Below are positions 51,309 through 60,839 of a stretch of DNA of 64,000 bases, one piece after another. Made by a program: the position numbers and the translations under genes. Numbering within the stretch: the stretch's first letter is position 1; the number at the start of each line of letters is the position of its first letter. Below the pieces are notes generated by a model. It had not been told where the DNA came from and ran no database searches. It was given only the letters and a program-made list of their open reading frames with translations. The stretch comes from Didymella arachidicola (Eukaryota; Ascomycota; Dothideomycetes; Pleosporales; Didymellaceae): the NCBI GenBank assembly GCA_016630955.3, contig CM049992.1, forward strand, positions 1,054,001 through 1,118,000, read 5' to 3'.

Positions 51309-52001
51309 ATGCACCTCCTCACCTCCCTCCTACTCTCGCACCTCGCCTCCGCAACCGCCATCTCCCTCTCTTCCTTCACCCCGCGCATCGACAACCTCCC
51401 CTCCGCATGCCGCGCCGTCTACACAAGCCCGATTGACGGGTGCGCGCCGTCCGACTTCGACAAGAGCGCAACATGCAGCGTGCAGTGTCTCGCGGGGCTG
51501 GTGCGGATCGGGGTCAGCGTGAAATCGGGATGTCAGGGCGTCGACGTGGGCGAGACGAGCATTATCGGCGTTTTTCAGAGTGGATTGGGTGCAGCGGCGT
51601 TGTGTCCGAATAACAAGCAACCTTCACGCACTACTACCGCGGCGGCGAGCCAGACGCCGACGAGTACGGGGACGAGTTCCGCGCTGAAGACGAGTTCGAG
51701 GACGACCGCGCAGGCAACGACGCCGGTGGCTAGCTCTTCCACCGCAGCAGCCTCGAGCTCGGGCGGGATTGCACTTGATTCCTCAGCGACACAGGCTGCG
51801 AGCACCTCGTTCCATTTCAACGATCCGACTGCAGCGCCGACGAGCACGGGGACCCCCGCAGGCAACAGCCAGCTCTCCAACTCAGATTCTGGCGGCGGGA
51901 GCCCGTTTGACGTCGTGGCGACGGGCGCTGCGCGGCGGGTGCAGGGCACCAAGCTCGCATTGTGTGTTGCGGCAGCGGTGCTGTTTGCTGGGTGTCTGTG
52001 A
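51309..52001 (+). CDS. Secreted Cys-rich, Ser/Thr-rich probable GPI protein
   Basis: Single exon, 230 aa, ATG at 51309 in CATCATGC context. Signal peptide MHLLTSLLLSHLASATA. The folded part (about residues 25-105) has six cysteines (SACRAV, DGCAPSD, ATCSVQC, SGCQGV, ALCPNN), close to a small disulfide-stabilised domain but without the eight-Cys CFEM pattern. A long Ser/Thr/Ala-rich stretch follows, then a hydrophobic end (LALCVAAAVLFAGCL), as in GPI-anchored wall proteins. Function unknown; surface location inferred. Longer plus-strand frames that begin upstream use non-ATG codons and I do not adopt them. Confidence 0.75.
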   Translation: MHLLTSLLLSHLASATAISLSSFTPRIDNLPSACRAVYTSPIDGCAPSDFDKSATCSVQCLAGLVRIGVSVKSGCQGVDVGETSIIGVFQSGLGAAALCPNNKQPSRTTTAAASQTPTSTGTSSALKTSSRTTAQATTPVASSSTAAASSSGGIALDSSATQAASTSFHFNDPTAAPTSTGTPAGNSQLSNSDSGGGSPFDVVATGAARRVQGTKLALCVAAAVLFAGCL

Positions 52002-52774
52002 GGGGTTTTGCGAAGTTTGGTTCTTTTAGCATGGCATGGCATGTATGGCACGGAGTTTGGGAGGGTTTTTGGTGTATATACCCCGCTGGCAGGTGCTGGT
52101 TTGAACGAGCTGTTAGAAGAGCGAGGTTATCATCCAGCACGAGCATCGAGTTGACTTTAGGATGAGCATCGAGTTGACTTCAGAATATGCATCACTGAGG
52201 CATGAATCAATGCGTACTCAACTTCGACCCCAAGTGCCTTCCTCGCGCACTCTCTCTGTGCAACGCAGTCTAGCATACCCCTCTGATGTCATTACTTTTT
52301 CCCGGGCTGAACGGGCTGAAGATCTCCACCTCCTGACGATCAGCCTGAGTCGGTGGAAGGGCTTGTGCTAGCTGGCTGGCGACCGAGACCAGGCAGGGAA
52401 TGCAAGTAGTCACAGTCAGCTGCAGTCATCTGGAGTTGCTGACGAAGCGGCGTCGCTGGGCGTGGGCGTGATGCAACTATTCAGTTAGCCAATTCGTCTT
52501 GCCCCCTTGCTTCACTCGGCACTTTGAGTGTGTACTGTCGCTCCTGTGTGCGTGTGATGTCACACCCTCGAAACTGTCGTGACTGTCGTCGTGGATCCTC
52601 CTGAAGATCAACCACATCTCCACCATCTGTGCAGCTGCCGAGCCAATCGCTGGATCGTGAGCGCGCCAATCACCGAGCAGGACAGCCGCAACGCCACGAC
52701 GTAATCGCTGCCTCGTTGCAAGTGTGCGGTTTGGCTGACCCCGCTATGTAGGAACACGGTCGCGGTGGCTCACC
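52002..52774. other. Intergenic with a short tandem repeat
   Basis: 0.8 kb. Two copies of a 24-bp unit (GAGCATCGAGTTGACTTYAG type) at 52141-52182. No gene seen. Confidence 0.5.
52141..52182. repeat. 24-bp period tandem repeat
   Basis: GAGCATCGAGTTGACTT appears at 52141 and again 24 bp later; the copies differ at one base in the 20-bp core. Confidence 0.7.
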
Positions 52775-54175
52775 ATGCGGAAGACGATTCTTCTGTGCTT
52801 CATCCATGGGTTCAAGGTGAGACTGCTGTCGATAGTGCTGGTTACGTCATCGACGCGACCACCACGACATACACAGACGCTGACAGCCCAGGGCGGAGAC
52901 GACACATTCGGCACCTTCCCGTCGCACCTCAAGGCCCTCCTCCAGCATGCGCTGCCCAAAGTGACGGTCCTCGCCATCACGTACCCTAAGTATGAGACGC
53001 GCGGCGACCTGCACGAGTGCGTGGGGCGGTTCAAGGAATGGCTGCAGAACAAAGTCATCGACCTCGAGGTCGCCAACGCGACGCCCTCGCCGACCGTCGA
53101 CCCGAGCGTGCGCACGATTCTGGTCGGCCACAGCATGGGCGGCATTGTCGCCGCCGAGACGCTGCTGAGCATCATTGCTGAGCAGCCGGTGCCGTCGCTG
53201 CAGACGTCGCAGACTGCCGACGACGACAGCGCACAGCCCGCGCTCGGCGAGAAGAGCTCCCTCATGTTCCCGTACATCCAGGGCATCCTCGCCTTCGACA
53301 CGCCCTACCTGGGCATTGCCCCCGGCGTCGTCGCCCACGGCGCAGAGAAGCACTGGAACACGGCCAGCTCCGCCTACGCCGCCTACAACAACCTCGCCGG
53401 CGCCTTTGGCTGGGGCCAGAAAGACGCCGCCGCCGCCGCCGTCGAGCCCAGCAGGAGACTCCCCGCGCCAAACGCCGCAGGCGACGCTGCCTCCGCACCC
53501 CTCTGGCAGCGCTACGGCAAAGTCGCCATGTTCGCCGGCGCAGCAGGCGCCATCGCCGCCGGCGGCGCCGCAGCCTACATGAAGAAAGACCAGATAACCC
53601 AGGGCGTGTCCTGGGCGACCTCGCACCTTGAATTCGTCGGCTCTCTCGCGCGGCCGGAGGAGATGAAGAAACGCCTCGCGGCCGTCATCTCACTCTCTGC
53701 AGAACACTCGCTGGGTTTCGCAAACATCTACACCACCCTCGGCCACGCCGTCGACACAGCCCAAAAAGAAACCTCCTGGACAGGCCGCGTCCCCGGCCGC
53801 TCCCGCACCTTCTGCAACCTCCCCAAGGGGGGCCCCACAAAAACCTTTTTCCTCCCCGCCACAAATGATAAACTCGAAGCCGAAACCCTCGCCCACATGG
53901 CCATGTTCAACCCCCGCTCTAACCCGGGGTATTACACCCTCAGCGAGACCGCAAAGGAGCAGGTCATCGACTGGGCTGAGAACCAGTGGTATGAGGATAG
54001 CGAGGGCCCGATGACCAAGGAGGATGAGGACGAGGCGGAGCTTGTGATGAAGCCTGATCAGGAGGAGGTGCTGGGGAGGGAGGATCTGGATGAGGGGTTT
54101 GAGCATGTTAAGCGTGCGGCGAGTGAGGAGTTGGAAGAAAAAAGGAGTGGGGACAGCAAGAAGAGGGAGTTGTGA
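52775..54175 (+). CDS. Alpha/beta hydrolase (DUF676-like lipase/esterase)
   Basis: Predicted serine hydrolase. Exon 1 (52775-52816) encodes MRKTILLCFIHGFK. A 75-nt intron (52817-52891, GTGAGA...CCCAG) is removed, then exon 2 (52892-54175), total 441 aa. The join gives FIHGFKGGDDTFGTFPSHL, the oxyanion-hole HGF motif continued properly. The nucleophile elbow is VGHSMGGIVAAE. A glycine/alanine-rich hydrophobic stretch (AMFAGAAGAIAAGGAAAYM) may be a membrane segment. The C-terminal half ends in an acidic/basic tail (EDEDEAELV, EELEEKRSG). The intron is a multiple of three and stop-free, so retention would add 25 residues inside the active-site loop. The substrate is unknown. Confidence 0.86.
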   Translation: MRKTILLCFIHGFKVRLLSIVLVTSSTRPPRHTQTLTAQGGDDTFGTFPSHLKALLQHALPKVTVLAITYPKYETRGDLHECVGRFKEWLQNKVIDLEVANATPSPTVDPSVRTILVGHSMGGIVAAETLLSIIAEQPVPSLQTSQTADDDSAQPALGEKSSLMFPYIQGILAFDTPYLGIAPGVVAHGAEKHWNTASSAYAAYNNLAGAFGWGQKDAAAAAVEPSRRLPAPNAAGDAASAPLWQRYGKVAMFAGAAGAIAAGGAAAYMKKDQITQGVSWATSHLEFVGSLARPEEMKKRLAAVISLSAEHSLGFANIYTTLGHAVDTAQKETSWTGRVPGRSRTFCNLPKGGPTKTFFLPATNDKLEAETLAHMAMFNPRSNPGYYTLSETAKEQVIDWAENQWYEDSEGPMTKEDEDEAELVMKPDQEEVLGREDLDEGFEHVKRAASEELEEKRSGDSKKREL

Positions 54176-55447
54176 TTGTGATGAAGCGTTGAGTTGAGTT
54201 GTATACCCTTTGTTTGGTTTCGAGAATATGATTTCCTTGCAAGCTCAGGGCTGCGGCTGCGAGGCAACGCCGCGAAGACCGCAGGCATGCGTTACGCGAT
54301 AGCTGTACTTTAGCCAAGTTGCCACAGCTTCACTCGTGACTCGAGCCCAGCATCCTCGAACCAAATACACAACACCCTCGCACCACCTTCTCCCTCACAT
54401 CCAACCCCCGCACCCAATCTCATCCTCATCCTCCATCCCTAATCATCCATGTATTACCCCCCCCCCCCATCCCCCCCCCCGCGTCGCCCTGTGCATCTCC
54501 ACACATGTCCTACTAAACATCTTCCTCACTCGGATCACAGCATCGTAGTTTCGAGTATAATATCCGGTAGGCAGGCAGGCAGGTAGGTAGGTAGGTGACT
54601 AACGACAAGGAAAACGATATCGACGTCAATGTCGATGTCGATGGCGGATAAGTCATACCCACCTATGGAGAGCTAAGGAGATGGGGTGCATGGAAGCCTG
54701 ACCCTGATTGCTCGGTGGGAGGAATGGCGTGGGTGCGTGGAATACCCGGGGGAGGGGGCGTCAGTGGATTCTAGCGTTGAACATTGCTTGACTACCATAG
54801 GTATAATAGCATTGCTTGAGTGATGCAGTGTAAATGACTTGGCTACAGATCACGTGACGCATGGCTCCCAGGGCTTTTGACATGTGGAAAGTGCCCAGGT
54901 GGTGTGTTGGGCACGGCGCTGCGGGGATTTTCGCGCTGTTCGTGGATGGAACGCGCGCTGTTGAATAGCTTTGGTAATGGGTAGCTTGCGGGTAGCCGAT
55001 ATCGTCGCGTGTAAGATGGCGCTGGGGATGGAGGTTGGGTTGATTGTTCGGATCTCGGGGTGGGATTTTGTGTGTCTGTGGGATCGAGCAGGGTGGTGGT
55101 GTGATGGTGTCGGTCTGTGTGGCGGCTTGCTGGTCGCACTGGGTTTTGTTTCGTCGTCGACGTTGGTGTGCCTCATGGGAATTAAAACCTGATCCAGCTG
55201 CGATGGGTGGGTTTGTAGGTCAGCCGTTTGAGTTCTGGTACCAGTGCGGGTATGGGTTGAGGTTTTCATTGTATAAGGGCACTCTCGCTGCGGAAATGCT
55301 TAACAGGAGGTGGGGGCTGACAATGAATGTGTATATCTGCGTTATGATTGTCCTTTTTTTTTCTTTGAGTAGCCTGGGCTTATGTGTGAATTGGCAGCCG
55401 AAAACGGCCTCCATCCCATGCAACGAGTAGCTAGTCATGAGCCCTCA
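54176..55447. other. Low-complexity intergenic region
   Basis: 1.3 kb between converging genes. It holds C homopolymer runs at 54457-54480, a (GGCA)n/(GGTA)n tetranucleotide tract at 54570-54596 and GT-rich sequence at 55000-55170. No gene is supported; the minus-strand 139-aa frame (55269-54850) has a His/Thr/Pro-rich composition typical of the reverse of GT-rich DNA. Confidence 0.55.
54570..54596. repeat. Tetranucleotide microsatellite (GGCA/GGTA)
   Basis: Runs of GGCAGGCAGGCA followed by GGTAGGTAGGTA. Confidence 0.85.
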
Positions 55448-56218
55448 TTATGCCACTGTTGTATCTGGGGCTTGCTTCTCTTCGCCCTCCAGTTTGAGAC
55501 TAAGCTTGGCCAACCTCTCCTGCAACGCCCTCTCTGCCTCTCTGAACCGCTCCTCGAACGCCTCATCGTCCTCGCCGTCCTCTGCATCACCTGTTGCGGT
55601 AGGTGTCTTGTCCCCATCACCCTCAATCGGAACTTCATCTTTCTCTCTGACGACCGGCTTAGCTTGCGTTGCTTCTTGATCCCCAAGCTCGTTGGTAGCT
55701 GTAGCTCTCTTCGCAGCTTCATACCGCTCTAAACAGATCTCCAGTCTCTTCAGACTGCTCTTCGGCCACACCTGCTTGTAATCGTAGTGACCCTTTGACG
55801 TCTTCGCATTTTTCGGTAGCTCGATCCACCCCAACTTGCTTCCAATGAATGAGTGCATATCCGGCTCCATGATCCCAGGGAAATCCAACGTCCCGATCCG
55901 GACATCGCTCACCGCGTAGCCCCAGGGATTATCGTGGCCCCAGAATACCACCCCGCACTGCTGACAGATTGCGCGTCTTGATGCTTCCTCTGGCTTCTCG
56001 GGGTTTGGGACGTGCGTTACCAGCAAGGGCTTGGTCTCTGAGATGATCTTGATGTTGTATGTCTCGATGGATGCGTGTAGCCCAAAGGCGCTGCCTGTCG
56101 CTTTTTGGCAGTCTGGGCAATGACATGCGTGGCAAAAGAGAGGGGATGTGAGGAGGCGGTACTTTACAGCCCCGCAATAGCAGCGACCTGTGATTGCGGG
56201 GAAGGGTTTCGTTGTCAT
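55448..56218 (-). CDS. GFA/CENP-V domain protein (glutathione-dependent formaldehyde-activating type)
   Basis: Small zinc-binding enzyme-like protein. Single exon, 256 aa, ATG at 56218. The GFA fold is clear: GRCYCGAVKY (CxCGxV), FCHACHCPDCQKATGSAF (CxxCxxC zinc site, preceded by the usual H), and the third zinc motif CQQCGVVFWG. Known relatives bind glutathione or act on formaldehyde adducts, but many are of unknown substrate. The last 90 residues (about 165-256) are a charged, helical tail (EDGEDDEAFEERFREAERALQ) not part of the fold, perhaps a coiled coil. Convergent with the hydrolase gene across 1.3 kb. Confidence 0.9.
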   Translation of the reverse strand: MTTKPFPAITGRCYCGAVKYRLLTSPLFCHACHCPDCQKATGSAFGLHASIETYNIKIISETKPLLVTHVPNPEKPEEASRRAICQQCGVVFWGHDNPWGYAVSDVRIGTLDFPGIMEPDMHSFIGSKLGWIELPKNAKTSKGHYDYKQVWPKSSLKRLEICLERYEAAKRATATNELGDQEATQAKPVVREKDEVPIEGDGDKTPTATGDAEDGEDDEAFEERFREAERALQERLAKLSLKLEGEEKQAPDTTVA

Positions 56219-57774
56219 CGTGTTGGTGTTGCAGGATCCAGTCTTCGGCAGGTGAATTGAGTATAACGCGTTGTGGAATCTGACAGGCCAGAAACTCAGC
56301 CAAAGTTCGTTCCCGATATCGACTCCTATTTTGCCAAGTGTTATTCTCGGCGTGGGCTTCGCTGCTCTTCTCTAGATGCGGTACTGTGTCTTCGGTAGGA
56401 CTGTGACTGGTAGATGCATTCACTTGTGCAGCTGTAACGCCTCCTTTGGATCATTCAGTTTGCAGACGTGTAGGCGCAAGTCGATGTTGAGTCCTCGCAT
56501 GGTCACGTTGCGCAGCTGGAACAAGATGACGTGGGGGGAGATTAGGCCAAATGCGGAGCTTGAAGTGGGGCATGCCCTACTCGTGCTTCGTCCTTCTCTG
56601 GGATCCATACCATAGTATGCCCCAAGTCATCTCCAGGTAGCCTGGAATCCTTATTTCACTCGACGCCTAGCACATTCGGTGTCGATTTAACAGCTGCGAA
56701 ATTGCCGCCATCGCTAGGTCGTTTGACGTCGCTCTTCAGTCACCACTGCAAGAAGATTAGAGCTACTTGGCGGCAGACTGGTCCGCCAAACTAACCAGCC
56801 ACGTGGAGGACGACAGAACGCCCGAATACTGACAACGCCTCACATACCACTCGGTTTACAGGTAGTAGGTCCGTGAGTACGCCGTTTGCCTGCTTCGACA
56901 CCAGATGCAAGGAGACACTTGGTATGACACACTGCAGCGTCGTTCCGCCAGCCGCGCGAGAACGTGGCTGTTGCTGTCGTAAACGCAAATACGAATGAGA
57001 CGTGGTAAGAAGGCGTAGTTCAGTTCAGGCGACAAGCGTGCGAATAGCGACTGGTTGAGATGTGGGGGCATGACTCTCATAGAGTGGTCTTGAAAGATAC
57101 AGCGACGGCGTTGAGTGATCGATAAACTCGGATCCGATGTCACGATGCTACGACTCTTCAAACACGAAGGAGTGAAGAGATTTTGAAGCTCAGCGAGTCA
57201 GGATGGCACTTCCACCGGCGAATGCGTTGGTGAAGGCGTTATCAGATCCACACTGATCTTCTAACCTTCAGATGCAGGAACACGGGTATCTCATCCCTCT
57301 GCCAATCAGGTAGAGGTCTGACAGCGACTTAGAAATTTTTCTCAAGCTCGTCTACGATTCATTCAGACTTGTTCCACTATGCGGCGATCGCTTTTACAGC
57401 AGAGTCGCTCGAATCTCGAGCGATTGAAGTTGACGTCTGCCAGTGTCAGCACGACATGCATCGGAAGGATGATGGCGTTTTGATGTTGTGCCGAAGGACG
57501 ATGTAGGCGAACGGCGTCCTTCACGGGTGGGCGCTGCCGAGCTTTTGGCGTTGAGAAAGGGATGCGCCACAGCAAGCGTAGACGCGCCAGCTAAGCGCAA
57601 CACGATCAAGGAGCCCATGTTGAAGTCTTCACGAGCAAGGATAGTGATGAAAGTAACCTGCCTGATATCATCTCTACTTGATTCCGAGACTGTTGTCATT
57701 CGTTACGGTCCCTGAAGAGTTTCTGCGCCAATTTGTCCCAATTCTATCGCAGTGTTTTGACACATCGTTGCCTT
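56219..57774. other. Intergenic, upstream of the split gene
   Basis: 1.5 kb without a supported gene. A minus-strand frame from the ATG at 57618 (to 57394) has a signal-peptide-like start (MGSLIVLRLAGASTLAVAHP) but no other support. Nothing else seen. Confidence 0.45.
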
Positions 57775-57864
57775 ATGTCGCATTTATTGTTCCCTACCAA
57801 GGGTCAATTCATTAAGCCTTCTAACGTGAGGCACAAGTCAACTGAGCTGCCTCAACAACTATCG

Positions 57865-57876
57865 TACATCATCCGT
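57865..57876. repeat. 12-bp target site duplication, left copy (truncated LINE)
   Basis: TACATCATCCGT, repeated exactly at 58903-58914. Confidence 0.82.
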
Positions 57877-58902
57877 TGGTTGGTTGGTTGGTATTCATTT
57901 TTCGTCTGTTGATGAGGATTAAGTCCACCATCTCGCCTCCCGAAGGGCATATACGACGTGCTAAGCTATGGAATTACAGTGCTGTCACACTACCTTAGAA
58001 AGTATTTCTTGCCTGCGCGGGTATTGCTACCATTTCAGAACTACAGCTCCCTGTCCAGTTAGGGAGGCTGAGCGATATATGTACATTAGGGTGATTTCCT
58101 TGCATTCTGAGGCATCTATGTGCCGAAAGAGAGAAAGAGGGAGAGAGTGTGTGTATATGTATTTGGAAAAGGGGAGGGGGGGGGGATTCGCATCCATTGT
58201 GCTGGACCTAGCAGAAGTAGGTGCTGCATTGCTGCTGTCTGTTGCAGGGCTGCAAAAGCTAGCGGGGGCAGATCTTGGTGTAGTACTGTGTGAGTTTGAC
58301 AAATGCTTCAAAGGCCTCTGGCTCCCTTACTAGTGCTGCAGTGTACGCTAGGCCATCCGCCTGGCTGGATGGTGGTATTAGTGGTCGCAGTGGCCATCTG
58401 CTAAAGGTCACTCGGGTCTTGCGGCAGAGCGCGAGGTGCTCTGGCGTCTTGTCGCACCCGCATGAGCAGGTGAGGTTCGCATCCTTGTGGTTGTACTTTC
58501 CATGGTACCAGGCGAAATCGCCATGTCTAGTCAGGATAGAAAGCAGTCTGGCTAGGATAGGTCTTGGCAGATCGAGCTCCTTCGAGCCGCTGCGTGGTGC
58601 GTAGTCCAAGTCCCAGCTCTTGTACCACTTTGAGAGCTTGGTCTTCCTGTCAGACCACCAGGTCTGCTGCGTGTGGCGCAGTGTCTTGCGGGCAACTGTC
58701 TTGATGCCTGAGAGTGTTGGCAGAGCGGCTTCTCCAGTTGGGGGTGATGGATGTTGGGCTTCTAGGTTGGCTAGTTTGTCTGCGGCCTCATTTCCTTCGA
58801 TGCCTAGGTGTCCAGGGGCCCACCTGATTGAAACGTCGTGGGTCTCTATGGCACCATGGCACTCCAGGAAGGCCCATTGGGAGGTAGGGGGCGCGTCGCC
58901 CA
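57877..58902 (-). mobile_element. 5'-truncated LINE fragment with (CCAA)n tail
   Basis: A 1,026-bp minus-strand element flanked by a perfect 12-bp duplication. Its 3' end (left side) is a CCAACCAACCAAC tail, seen on the plus strand as GTTGGTTGGTTGG. It retains only the end of ORF2 and the 3' UTR, the usual result of incomplete reverse transcription. The 3' UTR contains a G/C homopolymer near 58174-58190. The tail and protein differ from the full-length LINE at 44356, so it is another family. Confidence 0.85.
58259..58902 (-). pseudogene. LINE ORF2 tail: partial RNase H and zinc motif
   Basis: About 213 residues of the end of ORF2. VSIRWAPGHLGIEGNEAADKLA is the last RNase H motif (with the His/Asp of the HxGxxGNExAD block). 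Then come the conserved RHGDFAWYH region and a CSCGCDKTPEHLALC zinc motif near the end. The stop is at 58261-58259. The ATG at the start of this frame is produced by the junction with the target duplication, so it is not a genuine start codon. Confidence 0.85.
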
Positions 58903-58914
58903 TACATCATCCGT
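58903..58914. repeat. 12-bp target site duplication, right copy (truncated LINE)
   Basis: Exact copy of 57865-57876. Confidence 0.82.
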
Positions 58915-60522
58915 GGGGGCACTGATGCTGTCAAAGCACTTGAAATATTCCTCGAGCTGCTCTTCGAGTCCCCAGCAACAGAGAATCCCATTCTCCTCAG
59001 CCGGCCGGGGTCAGAGCATTCGATGCTCATGTCGGCGACACGGCATGTCAGCTGCGAGCATACATGCTGTTGGAGGCCACAAAGCTTCTAAGGAGTCCCG
59101 AGGCATACAATACTGTAGAGGCGATCCGACACACCATCATCAATCTCGACTCATAGATGGACTCCTTCAACTAGATTGGAAAAAGATACGCGATGGTGGT
59201 TTGGAGGCGCTTAGCGTTCCTCAGTTCGGACTAACCACGGACGAGCTCTTGACAACACTGGGGTGGTATGGGACTCAATACCGATCGTTTCGATACGACA
59301 GCTGTAACGCTTCGTCGACAGAACTACTCCTCTCGCAAGACACACCCTCTTCTACGCGATCTAATCAATCTGGTTCCATGGCTGCTTCCAGCAGCCGATC
59401 GACTCCCGATCGTGACTCAAACACCTCCAATGACTATGACGGGACAGGTGGTATGCCATGAGGTCCTTTGGACAGCCGACAAGCAGTCCGATTCGTGACA
59501 TATTCGTACGTACTCTCCAAGTAAAAACAGGTCACCTGTATTGGCGGAGTATACCGAGCAACCCTGAAGCCTGAGTTGGCTTTCGAGTTGGGTCAGAAGT
59601 TGGTGCAACGAGAGTTCGGACGCCAATTCGTGCGTCCAAACAAGAGAGCAATCGGAGAAGAATTCACAAATATCCAGCGTTACATCTCGGAGCTTAGTTG
59701 TGCACGGCTAGAGTCTCAAGCGCATAGGTTGTGGAGTCTTCATACCGAACACCATTCGCTGCTTAGATCGACTACCAGAAGTAGTGCCAGAGGTATAGGC
59801 TCTCTATCTAGCTACGTGGGCTACCTGGTGTTGCGTAGTCTCTAGGTGGAGGAATCTACGCCTGTCATCGTCACAACGACCAGGTTTTGTCATGCAGGTA
59901 AGTTGACCTCGCTGATGGAGTATCAACACTAACCACACCTGCAGGCTTTCACCGCAACTACTTCAAAGTCAGCATACACATCGAGTGCAACAACCACGTT
60001 AAAAAACTCAACGCGTCTGTCCTGCCGAAAATCTCATTGCAGCTGAATCCGCTTACTGGAGAACACCTTATTTACCTCTCTCGTTCCACGAAGCCGCATA
60101 TAATGATCAGCGGAAATAGCATCGATGGCAATGCAACCGACTACTACAGCCGCCTTGCATCTGCTTACATATATCATGACAATAACTGCTGCGACAATGA
60201 GCGACACTGTATCGACATGCTCGCGAGTGACCAGGATCGAGTTGTCCAAGCCATCTTCGCAGAGCACCGTCATTACGCTTTCGAGTTACTTGGTGGAGAA
60301 GGAATCTTGGATGAAGATACAGTTGTTCAGCGCCTCATGAACAAGTGCGTATCAGGACTGTCAGCCCTGTGGGCTAAGTCGAGACATGAGGCGGTGAGTT
60401 TGGGCACAGGTCCATCGTACAAGCTTTACATGTGGCAGCATGTCGCTTTGGAGTCACCTGCGAGGTTCATTGCACGTGCCCATGCATCTGGTAGACCTTG
60501 GCTTATCAGCTCTGCGGCTTAA

Positions 60523-60839
60523 GATGAAGCCGTTTCCGAGGTATCGAAGGACTCTATCTATGCCTGCTGAATGTCCACGGAGTCAGAGCCGCATACAGCA
60601 CCCCACCACATTGATATGCAAAGCCTGAGCGGAGGTAGCACAAAAGAGGTGTGACTGGGGCGTAACAAAGGCCAGGCGAACTGTCCACTAGGCCTCAAGA
60701 CAGGCACTGTGGGGTGTAGCATGAACAAGAAGTATTGTCTTGCATACTTAATTTGGCGATCTAACCTTCGAAAACATGCACCATGATCATCGAACACGCA
60801 TCGAGAGACCAATTGATCGGTTCCATCAGACATGCTGTG
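60523..60839. other. Convergent intergenic region
   Basis: 317 bp between the end of the split gene and the stop of the DUF4246 gene. Nothing notable. Confidence 0.5.

Larger units (their letters stand above)
57775..60522 (+). pseudogene. Host gene split by a LINE insertion and decayed, unknown family
   Basis: A frame from the ATG at 57775 (MSHLLFPTKGQFIKP…) runs to the LINE insertion site at 57876. Ignoring the insert and one duplication copy, the same frame continues from 58915 (GGTDAVKALEIFLELLFES…). A one-base shift near 58990 leads to GDTACQLRAYMLLEATKLL and a stop at about 59153. Further coding exons follow on the same strand: 59531-59842 (KPELAFELGQKLVQREFGRQ) and, after a GTAAGT...GCAG intron (59898-59944), 59945-60522 (FHRNYFKVSIHIECNNHVKK … FELLGGEGILDEDTVVQRLM), ending at TAA. 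I do not recognise the family. That all pieces belong to one gene is inferred from strand, order and spacing. Confidence 0.5.

Noticed and set aside
54850..55269. 139-aa His/Thr/Pro-rich minus-strand frame
   Set aside because: Reflects GT-rich low-complexity DNA; no domain or conserved pattern.
57394..57618. 74-aa minus-strand frame with a signal-peptide-like start
   Set aside because: Only one cysteine, no family, and both strands are open here; not enough support for a gene.
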